This document shows, piece after piece, positions 1 to 7,647 of a stretch of DNA of 8,884 bases; positions within the stretch are counted from its first letter, which is position 1; each line of letters opens with the position of its first letter. This stretch comes from Flavobacteriaceae bacterium. Lineage in GTDB: Bacteria > Bacteroidota > Bacteroidia > Flavobacteriales > Flavobacteriaceae. Position numbers and translations under genes: made by a program. The DNA is taken from the NCBI GenBank assembly GCA_002703065.1, contig PAEO01000001.1, positions 1 through 8,884 on the forward strand, written 5' to 3'. Under the pieces are notes generated by a model. That model was not told the DNA's origin and did not search any database. It was given only the letters and a program-made list of their open reading frames with translations.

Positions 1-628
1 CACTCATAGTTTGACCCCATTGAATGCTGACTTTATTGTCTTTTGCATCAAAGCTGTCATACCAGTTTTGTCTTACTCTCATGGTAAGACCATCAAAATC
101 ATCTTTTAACACTGTATTAATAACACCGGCAACAGCATCTGCACCATAAATAGCCGAGGCACCATCACGAAGAATCTCAACTCTTTCTGCGCCGTAAACA
201 GGTATTGTGTTTGAATTAACACTTGATACTGGAACATAACTACCACCAACCCACTCAGTTGCATATCCTGGTGATTGAACTAATCTTCTTCCGTTAAGAA
301 GGGTAACAGTATTACCTGTTCCGATATTTCTTAGGTCCAGTGATCCAACATCACCTCTTGAGGCGTTATATCCACCACTAAAATCAGTTTGGTTAAATCC
401 GTTATTACCATTTTCAGCTAAATCAGCAAAAAGTTCCTCACCAGATTCTACTGCTAGACTTTCGATGTCCTCGGCAGTTATAACTGTTACAGGCAAGGAT
501 CCGGTAATTTTGGCTCCTTTAATTTGCGATCCAACTACTACAACCTCTTCCACATCAGATTCTTCTTGAGCAAAGAGAAAAGTAATAGGTAATAAAAGTA
601 AAATTGAAAAAAGTTTAAGTAACTTCAT
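1..628 (-). CDS. TonB-dependent outer-membrane receptor, N-terminal part (runs off the left edge)
   Basis: The first 209 codons are visible; the C-terminal barrel lies outside the window. The product begins with a Sec signal peptide (MKLLKLFSILLLLPITFLFA, cleavage expected after Ala20). A TonB box-like DVEEVVVVGSQI follows at about residues 25-36. The plug domain then shows LRNIG, LLNGRRL and the hallmark GASAIYGADAVAGVIN. These are typical of TonB-dependent receptors, which take up a ligand across the outer membrane using energy from TonB-ExbBD. The substrate cannot be told from the plug. The start is fixed by the signal peptide and a G-rich ribosome binding site (AGGGGGG) 4 bases upstream. 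The gene has its own promoter and follows the amidohydrolase on the same strand. Unlike the receptor at 4518, no cysteine is seen in the visible part. The family call is secure. Confidence 0.93.
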   Translation of the reverse strand, partial: MKLLKLFSILLLLPITFLFAQEESDVEEVVVVGSQIKGAKITGSLPVTVITAEDIESLAVESGEELFADLAENGNNGFNQTDFSGGYNASRGDVGSLDLRNIGTGNTVTLLNGRRLVQSPGYATEWVGGSYVPVSSVNSNTIPVYGAERVEILRDGASAIYGADAVAGVINTVLKDDFDGLTMRVRQNWYDSFDAKDNKVSIQWGQTMS

Positions 629-661
629 GTTTCCCCCCTAAGTTTTACAAAAATCTCTTAT

Positions 662-690
662 TTTATATCTTAAAATACGGGTTAAATCAA
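662..690 (-). promoter_or_regulatory. Sigma70-like promoter of the left TonB-dependent receptor
   Basis: On the minus strand TTGATT (690-685) lies 17 bases upstream of TATAAA (667-662). These match the -35 consensus in 4 of 6 positions and the -10 in 5 of 6, with ideal spacing. Transcription would start near 655, giving a leader of roughly 27 bases before the ATG at 628. It suggests the receptor can be expressed independently of the upstream amidohydrolase. No hairpin terminator was seen between the two genes, so read-through is also possible. AT-rich sequence yields chance matches, so confidence is moderate. Confidence 0.5.
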
Positions 691-721
691 ATTATATGCA
701 TCTATAGAAAAAGAAAAAAAC

Positions 722-2164
722 TTACTTATTTAACCGATATTCTAATGGTGGCTTGCGATCACCTAGAAGAGGATAGTAAGAAAAATCTTCACCTTGCTTC
801 ATTTTTAACTCTTTTTTTGAATCTTCTATTATTTCAGGATCTAAAAAGATATCTTTTGCAGAGTTTGTTAAAACTTTTGCTGCCAGTTTTGCGCCTTTCA
901 ATCCTATTGAAGTTCCTCCAGAAGCAACTGCTTGCCAAGAATGAGCAGATGTGCCTGGAACCCAGGCAGCTGTTCTAAAACCGCCTGTTGGAACTAGCCA
1001 TGTTAAATCTCCTACATCTGTAGAACCATAGGTGTGAGTAACAGCATATTCTTTGATCGTATTTTGAGACCCAAGTTCCAGAGAAGGGGAAACTAGAGTT
1101 TGATAAATTTCCTTAGCAAATCTTTCCTCTTCTTCGTTGTAGCTTATTCCTCCCAACTCAGAAAGATTCTTATGTATCATTTTTTGAAGAGTTTCATTTG
1201 GTAATACAGCGTAGTTGCCATGCATTACTTCATATGACATTGATGTTTCTGTTCCCATAGCAGCTCCCTCAGCAGCCTTTACAACCCTTTGAAAAAGCTC
1301 ATCAACTACACTCATTCTGGGATGTCGAACATAGTAGTAAACTTCTGCTTCATCTGGAACAACGTTTGGAGCAAGACCACCTTTTGTAATTACATAATGA
1401 ATTCTAGATTCTTGAGGAACATGTTCCCTCATCATATTTACCATCATATTCATTGCCTCAACGCCATCTAACGCAGACCTACCTTTTTCAGGAGCGCTTG
1501 CTGCATGAGCAGAAATACCGCTGAATGTAAATTTACCTGATTTATTTGAATTACTTGATTGTGCATCTGCTGAATTACCGCTTGCTGGATGCCAATGTAA
1601 AACTATATCAACATCATCAAAATAACCATCTCTAGCAATGTACACCTTTCCAGATCCTCCTTCCTCAGCAGGAGTTCCATAGAATCTAATAGTCCCAGGT
1701 GTTCCAGATTCTTCTAACCACTCTTTAATAGCAACTACTGCCCAGGCTGAAGCAGCCCCAAAAAGATGATGACCGCAAGCATGACCATTTGCAGAACTTA
1801 AACCCTCAGCTGTTTTAAAGGGAACGTTTTGTTGAGATAGCCCTGGCAAAGCATCAAATTCTCCTAAAATACCTAATACCGGGCCACCATTATTATATTC
1901 AGCAATAAAAGCAGTCGGTATTCCAGCAACTCCAGATTGAATAGTAAAGCCACTATCTTTGAGCTCTTGTCGTAATAGGCTTGAACTCTTTTCCTCTAAG
2001 TAGCCAAGTTCGGCATATTCCCATATTTTGAGAGCAACATCCTCGAATCTTTCTTGATGATGGTCAATAGGTGATGAAATTAAGTATTGTGAGCTAAACG
2101 CAAAAAATATTATTCCTAGGGAGTGGCTTGCCCATCTTTGAATTTTACTTTCTTTCCTACCCAT
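722..2164 (-). CDS. M20D-family metallo-amidohydrolase (AbgB / aminoacylase type)
   Basis: This 480-residue protein is close to the length of E. coli AbgB, the p-aminobenzoyl-glutamate hydrolase subunit. The dinuclear-metal M20 motifs are present in order: GEFDALPG (101-108), GHACGHH (127-133), PAEEGGSGK (165-173), HWHP (190-193), and a late GTSAHSW (404-410) that supplies the last metal-ligand histidine. The lid/dimerisation domain is marked by SGISAHAASAPEKGRSALDG (215-234). The family hydrolyses amide bonds of N-acyl amino acids, aminobenzoyl-glutamate or similar compounds; the exact substrate is not predictable. Residues 1-31 contain basic residues then a hydrophobic stretch (SLGIIFFAFSSQYLIS), possibly a signal peptide or anchor, so the enzyme may act in the periplasm. 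The first 49 bases overlap the upstream thiolase-like gene in another frame. A GGAGG element 4 bases before the ATG supports this start, and translational coupling is likely. Confidence 0.88.
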   Translation of the reverse strand: MGRKESKIQRWASHSLGIIFFAFSSQYLISSPIDHHQERFEDVALKIWEYAELGYLEEKSSSLLRQELKDSGFTIQSGVAGIPTAFIAEYNNGGPVLGILGEFDALPGLSQQNVPFKTAEGLSSANGHACGHHLFGAASAWAVVAIKEWLEESGTPGTIRFYGTPAEEGGSGKVYIARDGYFDDVDIVLHWHPASGNSADAQSSNSNKSGKFTFSGISAHAASAPEKGRSALDGVEAMNMMVNMMREHVPQESRIHYVITKGGLAPNVVPDEAEVYYYVRHPRMSVVDELFQRVVKAAEGAAMGTETSMSYEVMHGNYAVLPNETLQKMIHKNLSELGGISYNEEEERFAKEIYQTLVSPSLELGSQNTIKEYAVTHTYGSTDVGDLTWLVPTGGFRTAAWVPGTSAHSWQAVASGGTSIGLKGAKLAAKVLTNSAKDIFLDPEIIEDSKKELKMKQGEDFSYYPLLGDRKPPLEYRLNK

Positions 2165-3570
2165 TCTTCCTCCATTAACAAATTTATAAAGTTTTTATCT
2201 AAAGAAGAAACAACTTTACGGTGCTTCTTTTCATCATCTAGGTATAACACTGCTTTAGGCGCATTATCACTTCCTTGAATTATAGTATAACCAATTATCT
2301 CACCTTCACCTTCTGCAATATTCGACAGTTCAACAGGATTTTCATCAAGCTTTGCTCTCTCAGTTACATCATCAAAAATAAACTGCTTTTGATATTCTTT
2401 TCCCCAAACGCAAAAAGATTGCTTTGTCATCATCCCTGATACTCCCGTTACTAGTCCATGCCTCACTTCCAAGGCTCTAATTTTTTGAATCATTTTTACA
2501 GTTGAGTGAATCACAAAGCTATTGAGTGGACCTCCTGCATAGGGCATAGATCCCGTTATTGTCTTAGGTATTTCGCTTCCAAGTTCTAGAGATTTTGAGA
2601 ACATCTTTACAGCAGCAGGGAAGCAGCTATACAAATCATATGCATCTAATCTGATATCAAGCTTCTTCATCATCTTATTTATGGATTTTGCAGCATAGAT
2701 CATGCCAAGCGACTCGTAGAGTTTTGGCCTTTGCTGAATAGCTATCATATGATTATTCTCAGACGATGAGATTGGATAAACCCTTTTGTTGTTATCTATT
2801 TCTAATTTATTGGCTAATTCTTCACTGCAAATTATTAAAGCAGCAGATTGATTAACGTTCCAGCTTGTGCAATGGAGTTTGTTATATGGGTATGCAAGCA
2901 TTTTATTTTTCTTACTTATAACTAAAATTTCTTCTCTTGAATATGGATGATCTAGCCAGGCATCTTCATTATTTGATGCAACTTTTGAAAACTCTTCATA
3001 CATTGAAGCAATATTGTTTTGATGTTCTTCAATTGTCTCGTCATCATTCTTTCTTATAGCCGTCTCCATAGATGCGTAATAACCAACAGCCATAGCTCCT
3101 AACTCTTTAAGTTCTTCATCACCGTAAAGATCTTCTTTTGCCTTAATATAAAAATCAGGATTTTCATCTAGCTTAGTTTCAGAGTACTCTTTTTTCTCAA
3201 TTATAGATCTTAGCTGCTTGTACCTTGCTTCACCTCCAAGAATAATCGCTGCATTAATTTCACCATTTTCAATTTTTAGACAAGCCTCATTAATGAGATT
3301 TTGTTGCAAAACTCCTATTTTAGCTACGTGAGTAGTTGGAATTTTCTTAAAATCATTATTCTTTGCAATCCATTTTCCAGGATCTCTATATCTCCAAAAA
3401 CCCTTGGGAATCCTTATTTCATCAATTTGATCCTTAATTGATTTGTTTCCTGAATCAGATAGAGCCTCTTTTACTGCTTGATCCATGAGAAGAAGCGCCT
3501 CATCAAGATTTTCAAAGTCACCTTTTTGTTGAATGGTAGAGACACCAATCACTACCGATCTATGTTTCAT
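2116..3570 (-). CDS. Type-1 thiolase-like protein (TLP1) with extra C-terminal domain, probably not a true thiolase
   Basis: This 484-residue protein is likely to be auto-labelled acetyl-CoA acetyltransferase. The thiolase fold is recognisable from INAAIILGGEA (about 105-115), DAYDLYSCFPAAVKM (309-323, in place of the NEAFA region) and TGSMPYAGGPLNS (339-351, in place of the GHP loop). From about residue 412 there is an extra domain of about 70 residues (AEGEGEIIGYTIIQG then VVSSLDKNFINLLMEEEW) resembling the TLP1 additional C-terminal domain. Canonical catalytic positions appear changed: the nucleophilic Cys region reads AKIGVLQQ (83-90), the GHP His is replaced by glycine, and no CxGGG is present. 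The mycobacterial TLP1 prototype was, from memory, reported to lack thiolase activity. It starts 5 bp after fabI ends, with no obvious Shine-Dalgarno, suggesting translational coupling. CoA/acyl binding is possible; the real function is unknown. Confidence 0.8.
   Translation of the reverse strand: MKHRSVVIGVSTIQQKGDFENLDEALLLMDQAVKEALSDSGNKSIKDQIDEIRIPKGFWRYRDPGKWIAKNNDFKKIPTTHVAKIGVLQQNLINEACLKIENGEINAAIILGGEARYKQLRSIIEKKEYSETKLDENPDFYIKAKEDLYGDEELKELGAMAVGYYASMETAIRKNDDETIEEHQNNIASMYEEFSKVASNNEDAWLDHPYSREEILVISKKNKMLAYPYNKLHCTSWNVNQSAALIICSEELANKLEIDNNKRVYPISSSENNHMIAIQQRPKLYESLGMIYAAKSINKMMKKLDIRLDAYDLYSCFPAAVKMFSKSLELGSEIPKTITGSMPYAGGPLNSFVIHSTVKMIQKIRALEVRHGLVTGVSGMMTKQSFCVWGKEYQKQFIFDDVTERAKLDENPVELSNIAEGEGEIIGYTIIQGSDNAPKAVLYLDDEKKHRKVVSSLDKNFINLLMEEEWVGKKVKFKDGQATP
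2169..2173 (-). promoter_or_regulatory. Ribosome binding site inside the upstream gene, fixes the amidohydrolase start
   Basis: GGAGG lies 4 bases before the ATG at 2164, within the last codons of the thiolase-like gene. It is the best Shine-Dalgarno match seen in the window. It supports the long start even though this makes the two genes overlap by 49 bases. Confidence 0.65.
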
Positions 3571-3575
3571 TTATT

Positions 3576-4361
3576 TTATTCGTTAGAAGGAATTAGGGAC
3601 ATTGCAGAGGTATTAAATCCTGCATCAACATAGGTAATTTCACCAGTAATACCGCTAGCTAGATCTGAGCATAAGAAAGCAGCGACATTCCCGACTTCCT
3701 CTGTAGTAACGGCTCTTCCTAAAGGCGCTCTATCCGCATACTCTTTGAGCATACTTCTAAAATTCTTAACACCTGATGCAGCGAGAGTTTTTATTGGGCC
3801 TGCAGAGATTGCATTAACTCTGATTCCTTTTTTCCCCAAAGACGCGGCAAGAAACCTTGTATTAGCCTCAAGGCTAGCCTTTGCAAGACCCATAACATTA
3901 TAGTTTGGAAGTGATTGTATAGATCCTAAATAAGTTAAGGTAAGAAGGGCAGCTTTTTCACTCAGAATAGGTAATGCTCCTTTTGCAAGAGCAGTAAAGC
4001 TATATGAACTTATATCATGAGCTATTTGGAAGCCTTCTCTGGTTGTAACTTCGGTAAAATCTCCATCAAGCTGATCTGATGGAGCAAAACCTATTGAATG
4101 CACAATTCCATCTAAAGTTCCCCATTCATCTGCTAATTGTGAAAAGGTTTGCTCAATGGATTTATCGCATGCAACATCACATTCAATCAGCGTTTTTACT
4201 CCTAAATCATCTGCAATAGGCTTAATTTTCTTCAATAAACGTTCATTTTGGTATGCAAAAGCTAGCTCAGCACCATTTTTGCTCATACTTTGTGCAATAC
4301 CATGAGCAATTGAGAATTTATTTGCAATACCAGTGATTAAGATTTTTTTATTATTAAGCAT
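3576..4361 (-). CDS. fabI: Enoyl-[acyl-carrier-protein] reductase (NADH)
   Basis: FabI reduces the trans-2-enoyl-ACP double bond, the last step of each fatty-acid elongation cycle, in the cytoplasm. Similarity to the E. coli enzyme is evident along the whole length: [20 protein letters not shown] at the nucleotide-binding end, [32 protein letters not shown] and [17 protein letters not shown]. The catalytic Tyr144, Tyr154 and Lys161 (E. coli Tyr146, Tyr156, Lys163) are all present. Residues around the triclosan/diazaborine pocket (equivalents of Gly93, Met159, Phe203) are conserved. The chosen ATG at 4361 gives 261 residues, matching the family (262 in E. coli). An in-frame ATG at 4412 would add 17 residues with no FabI homology, and a TATAAT element sits directly before it. 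It is first in a probable operon with the thiolase-like and amidohydrolase genes. Confidence 0.96.
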   Translation of the reverse strand: MLNNKKILITGIANKFSIAHGIAQSMSKNGAELAFAYQNERLLKKIKPIADDLGVKTLIECDVACDKSIEQTFSQLADEWGTLDGIVHSIGFAPSDQLDGDFTEVTTREGFQIAHDISSYSFTALAKGALPILSEKAALLTLTYLGSIQSLPNYNVMGLAKASLEANTRFLAASLGKKGIRVNAISAGPIKTLAASGVKNFRSMLKEYADRAPLGRAVTTEEVGNVAAFLCSDLASGITGEITYVDAGFNTSAMSLIPSNE

Positions 4362-4414
4362 TTTTCTTAATGTCAAGTCTGAATTATAAGCTAATTGCAC
4401 AATTGTTTGCATAA

Positions 4415-4420
4415 ATTATA
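4415..4420 (-). promoter_or_regulatory. Putative -10 element of the fabI operon
   Basis: A perfect TATAAT lies on the minus strand at 4420-4415. Initiation about 7 bases downstream would start the message near 4408, inside the extra codons of the longer reading frame and about 45 bases before the ATG at 4361. No good -35 hexamer is seen 16-18 bases upstream, so an activator or a weak promoter is possible. Confidence 0.4.
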
Positions 4421-4454
4421 AATTCTGGTTAGATTGGTATGACATTTGGCAGAA

Positions 4455-4482
4455 ATGCTATATACAATATGCTATAAACAAA
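4455..4482. repeat. Imperfect tandem repeat, 2 x 14 bp, in the divergent intergenic region
   Basis: ATGCTATATACAAT (4455-4468) is followed immediately by ATGCTATAAACAAA (4469-4482), with 12 of 14 positions identical. The repeat lies between fabI and the large TonB-dependent receptor, which are transcribed divergently. Each copy contains a TGCTATAWA string that resembles an extended -10 element. It could be an operator for a dimeric regulator or a duplicated promoter element. A chance duplication in AT-rich DNA cannot be excluded. Confidence 0.5.
4470..4478 (+). promoter_or_regulatory. Putative extended -10 promoter of the large TonB-dependent receptor
   Basis: TGCTATAAA (TG at 4470-4471, one base, then TATAAA at 4473-4478) fits an extended -10 element, which can work without a strong -35. 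The nearest -35-like string, TTGGCA at 4446-4451, is 21 bases away, which is too far for ideal spacing. Initiation near 4485 would leave a leader of about 33 bases. The ribosome binding site AAGGGG (4506-4511) lies 6 bases before the ATG. Confidence 0.35.
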
Positions 4483-4517
4483 ATATAGTGTATGTATAAC
4501 TTTAAAAGGGGAATTAT

Positions 4518-7500
4518 ATGAAAATTAATAAACTAACTTTGTTATTTGGTTTGGTATTTTCTTTTGCCGCTATTCCTTTTTCAGCACTTGCGCAAGATGA
4601 TGTTGAAGAAGTTGTAGTTACAGGTTCAAGGATCGCTGATCCAAATGTAATAAGTTCATCACAGATCACAAGTATTGATGGTGAGGAATTGTTAGTCAGA
4701 GGTATTACTAGAGTTGAGGATTATCTTAATGATCTTCCACAAATCTCACCTGGACAATCAATTACTAACTCCAATGGTGCTTCTGGTACTGCTACTGCGA
4801 ACTTAAGAAACTTAGGTTGTTCAAGAACTCTTGTTCTAATGAATGGTCGAAGAATGGTTTCTGGTACGACTGGTGGTGGAAACTGTGCTGACTTGAATAC
4901 TATTCCAACACTCTTATTGGATAAGGTTGAAGTTTTAACTGGTGGCGCATCATCCGTTTACGGTTCCGATGCGGTTGCTGGTGTTGTTAACTTCATCTTA
5001 GATGATGAGTTTGTAGGAATGAAAACAAGCTTTTTTAATGGCTTTTATCAGCATAAGAATGACAACAGTTCTCTTAGAGACTTAGTTGCTTCATATGACT
5101 ATGCTTTAGCGCCCAAAGATGTAACTACAGGAGATACTGAAAAAGTTTCAGTAGCTTTCGGTGGTGAGATCGATGGTGGAAGAGGTCACATAACAGCTTA
5201 CATGGAACATACTGACACAAAACCTATTCTTCAAGGTGAATATGATATTAGTGCTTGTGCGCTAAGATCAGGTGCAAGTGGTTGTGGTGGTTCATCAACA
5301 ATACCTCCAGGTAGATGGGCTGACTTTGGATCACTTGACAGCATGGGATTCACAAGAAGAGACGGTGTTGTTGATGTTAATGGTAAAACACCAAGAGTAG
5401 ATTGGAAATTATTAGGAAATGAGTTTGTACCAAGAGATGGTCAAGCTTACAACTATAATCCAACAAACTTCTTCCAAAGACCTGATGACAGAATGAATGC
5501 TGGCTTCTTTGGAAAATATGAAGTCTCTGATAATGCTGAAGTATATGTTGAGTCTTCATTTATGAAGTCTGAATCAAATGCTCAGATTGCATACTCTGGT
5601 ACTTTTGGAAATATTGAGCAAATTCCATGCTATAACCCGCTTTTATCTGCACAAATTTATCAAGTTGTTTGTGGAGATTATGTTGGTATGGCAGGAAGTT
5701 ATGCTCCTGACTTTGCAACAGCTGCAGAGGCTTTAGCATATATCTCAAATCTTCAATTAAGTATTGGAACAGTAGTGAACGGTGAAACAATTATTGACTA
5801 CAGATCACCTTTAACTTCTCTAAAAAGAAATGTTGAAGGAAATCCTAGACAATCAATTTTTAACTACAAAAGCTTTACCAATACTGTTGGTGTTAGGGGA
5901 GATATAAATGATGATTGGTCTTATGACGTTTATTATCAGACATCCATTGTCAACTATGCTAATGAGTATAGAAATGATCTTTCAGTTACTAATATCAACA
6001 GAGCTGTTGATGTAATTTCTGTAGCAGGTGTACCAACTTGTGTGTCAGTTCTGAACGGAACAGATACATCATGTATTCCTTACAACCTATTCCAAGGTGG
6101 ACAGCCTGGTGACGGTGGAATCGATGGCGTAAGAGCAGGTGGTCAAGAACTACAGAATTATATAGCTAACGGTACTTATATTAACGGTGACGGGGAGCAA
6201 ACAACCTTTACTGCATTTGTAAACGGCAGCTTGAACCTAACAGTTCCAGGTGCACCTGGTTCAGTTTCAATGGTAGCTGGATTTGAGTCAAGAGAGCTTT
6301 CTTCTGACTTTAGACCTGACTTACCAAGCAGAACTGGAGATAGATCTGGTTCAGGTGGTGCTACGCTTCCATTAGGTGGTGAGTACGATGTGGATGAAAT
6401 GTTTGTTGAGTTTGGTATTCCTGTAACGGATACTGTAAGTATGGATGCAGGATTTAGAACTGCTGAATACTCAACAGGAAATGACACAACTGCTTATAAA
6501 ATTGGTGCATATTGGACAGTGAACGATAAAGTCTCGATCAGAGGTTCTTTCCAAACTGCTCAAAGACACGCAAATATGGCTGAACTATATGAAGGAGTAG
6601 GCTTTGGTCTTGTAGACTTAGACTATGACCCATGTGGAACAGATCCTGATACAGGTGCGGCTCCAATTGCAACGGAGGCACAATGTGTGTTGACTGGTCT
6701 AGACCCTTCATTGTATGGATCAGACCTAAAATCACCTGCGGACCAATATAATATTCTTTCAGGTGGTAACGTTGATGTTAAACCTGAAGAATCAGAGTCT
6801 TTAACAATTGGAGCTGTTTTAACTCCAGTTGATGGACTTACACTAACTATCGATTACTTCGATATTACTGTTGAAGACGGCATCGGTTCTGTATCAGCAA
6901 AAACAGCTCTTGATAAATGTATTGAGACTGGTGCAGCAGCTTTCTGTAACCTTATTAATAGAAGACCAGATAACGGATCTTTATGGTTAACAGGCGGTTA
7001 TATAAGCACTCAAACAACTAATATTTCGGAAGAATCAACTTCAGGTCTAGATATTATCTTTGACTATTCTGTTGATACTAACTGGGGTCCTTTAGTAGTT
7101 TCAGGTGTAACAACACTTCTAGATTCATATGACATCATTGAACTTCCTGGTGAACCAGCTATTGGCTGTGCCGGAAATTGGGGTGGTTCATGTGGAAAAA
7201 ACCCTATGCCTGAACTTATGGGTTCATATACTGTTGGATTAACAACAGATTTTGATACCGATGTGATTCTTGGCGTGAGGTACTTAGGTGAAACTAATGA
7301 CCTTAATGCTAACGATATTGATTTTGATGCATTTACATACTTAGATGCTACTGCTATCTACTCAGTAAATGACAACATGTCAGTTACACTTGGAGTAAGT
7401 AATCTGCTTGATAAAGAGCCAGGTTACACATCAGATGCTGGAACAGCTCCAGGAAATGGTAATACATTCCCAGGCTATTTCGATGCATTTGGTAGACATA

Positions 7501-7529
7501 TTCACTTATCTATTAATTATTCATATTAA
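4518..7529 (+). CDS. TonB-dependent outer-membrane receptor, complete, with seven local cysteine pairs
   Basis: This 1003-residue receptor imports an unidentified ligand across the outer membrane with TonB-ExbBD energy. A signal peptide with cleavage after FSALA (Ala25) is followed by the TonB box-like DVEEVVVTGSRI (28-39). The plug carries LRNLG (96-100), LVLMNGRR (105-112) and GASSVYGSDAVAGVVN (143-158). The C-terminus has the usual SNLLDKEPGY (961-970), FGRHIHLSINYSY and a terminal Tyr needed for barrel insertion. Many repeated amphipathic, aromatic-rich strands fill the barrel. The mature protein has 14 cysteines, all in near-neighbour pairs: 101/123, 247/256, 371/385, 508/519, 706/723, 801/810 and 884/892. 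This suggests disulfide-closed plug and extracellular loops. The AAGGGG ribosome binding site fixes the start. The gene is monocistronic, bounded by an intrinsic terminator, and divergent from fabI. No FecA-like signalling domain is present. Confidence 0.95.
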   Translation: MKINKLTLLFGLVFSFAAIPFSALAQDDVEEVVVTGSRIADPNVISSSQITSIDGEELLVRGITRVEDYLNDLPQISPGQSITNSNGASGTATANLRNLGCSRTLVLMNGRRMVSGTTGGGNCADLNTIPTLLLDKVEVLTGGASSVYGSDAVAGVVNFILDDEFVGMKTSFFNGFYQHKNDNSSLRDLVASYDYALAPKDVTTGDTEKVSVAFGGEIDGGRGHITAYMEHTDTKPILQGEYDISACALRSGASGCGGSSTIPPGRWADFGSLDSMGFTRRDGVVDVNGKTPRVDWKLLGNEFVPRDGQAYNYNPTNFFQRPDDRMNAGFFGKYEVSDNAEVYVESSFMKSESNAQIAYSGTFGNIEQIPCYNPLLSAQIYQVVCGDYVGMAGSYAPDFATAAEALAYISNLQLSIGTVVNGETIIDYRSPLTSLKRNVEGNPRQSIFNYKSFTNTVGVRGDINDDWSYDVYYQTSIVNYANEYRNDLSVTNINRAVDVISVAGVPTCVSVLNGTDTSCIPYNLFQGGQPGDGGIDGVRAGGQELQNYIANGTYINGDGEQTTFTAFVNGSLNLTVPGAPGSVSMVAGFESRELSSDFRPDLPSRTGDRSGSGGATLPLGGEYDVDEMFVEFGIPVTDTVSMDAGFRTAEYSTGNDTTAYKIGAYWTVNDKVSIRGSFQTAQRHANMAELYEGVGFGLVDLDYDPCGTDPDTGAAPIATEAQCVLTGLDPSLYGSDLKSPADQYNILSGGNVDVKPEESESLTIGAVLTPVDGLTLTIDYFDITVEDGIGSVSAKTALDKCIETGAAAFCNLINRRPDNGSLWLTGGYISTQTTNISEESTSGLDIIFDYSVDTNWGPLVVSGVTTLLDSYDIIELPGEPAIGCAGNWGGSCGKNPMPELMGSYTVGLTTDFDTDVILGVRYLGETNDLNANDIDFDAFTYLDATAIYSVNDNMSVTLGVSNLLDKEPGYTSDAGTAPGNGNTFPGYFDAFGRHIHLSINYSY

Positions 7530-7549
7530 TATTTAAGCAATATTCAAAT

Positions 7550-7575
7550 AGGGGGCTTTTTAGCCCCCTTTTTTT
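7550..7575 (+). terminator. Rho-independent terminator of the TonB-dependent receptor
   Basis: The stem AGGGGGCT (7550-7557) pairs perfectly with AGCCCCCT (7562-7569) around a TTTT loop, and a run of seven T (7569-7575) follows. It begins 20 bases after the receptor stop codon. The poly-T is on this strand only, so it acts for the plus-strand transcript and insulates the dksA-like gene. Confidence 0.92.
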
Positions 7576-7586
7576 CAATTTTTATG

Positions 7587-7615
7587 TTGAAAAATCTTAC
7601 ATATTAATGTCTAAT
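7587..7615 (+). promoter_or_regulatory. Sigma70-like promoter of the dksA-like gene
   Basis: TTGAAA (7587-7592) is separated by 17 bases from TCTAAT (7610-7615); each matches consensus in 5 of 6 positions. It lies directly after the upstream terminator and would start transcription near 7622, about 26 bases before the ATG at 7648. Of the promoters proposed here, this is the best supported. Confidence 0.6.
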
Positions 7616-7647
7616 ACCATCCTTCTTTTTTATCAAATTAAGCATAT

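Noticed and set aside
629..721. Intrinsic terminator after the amidohydrolase, suggested by the T-rich stretch on the minus strand
   Set aside because: No stem of convincing length precedes the T-rich stretch.
745..978. Plus-strand open frame opposite the amidohydrolase
   Set aside because: Leucine-rich shadow of the complementary strand, whose minus-strand gene has clear M20 motifs; no ribosome binding site or family features.
722..2164. Assigning abgB as the gene symbol
   Set aside because: M20D enzymes differ in substrate, no AbgA or AbgT partner is present, and the possible leader peptide is unlike AbgB.
4362..4412. Longer fabI start at 4412, adding 17 residues
   Set aside because: The extra residues have no counterpart in FabI, the ATG at 4361 matches the family length, and a TATAAT lies immediately upstream of 4412, so the message probably begins inside this stretch.
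6176..6487. Minus-strand open frame opposite the large receptor
   Set aside because: It lies wholly inside the barrel-coding region of a well supported receptor and shows no domain of its own.
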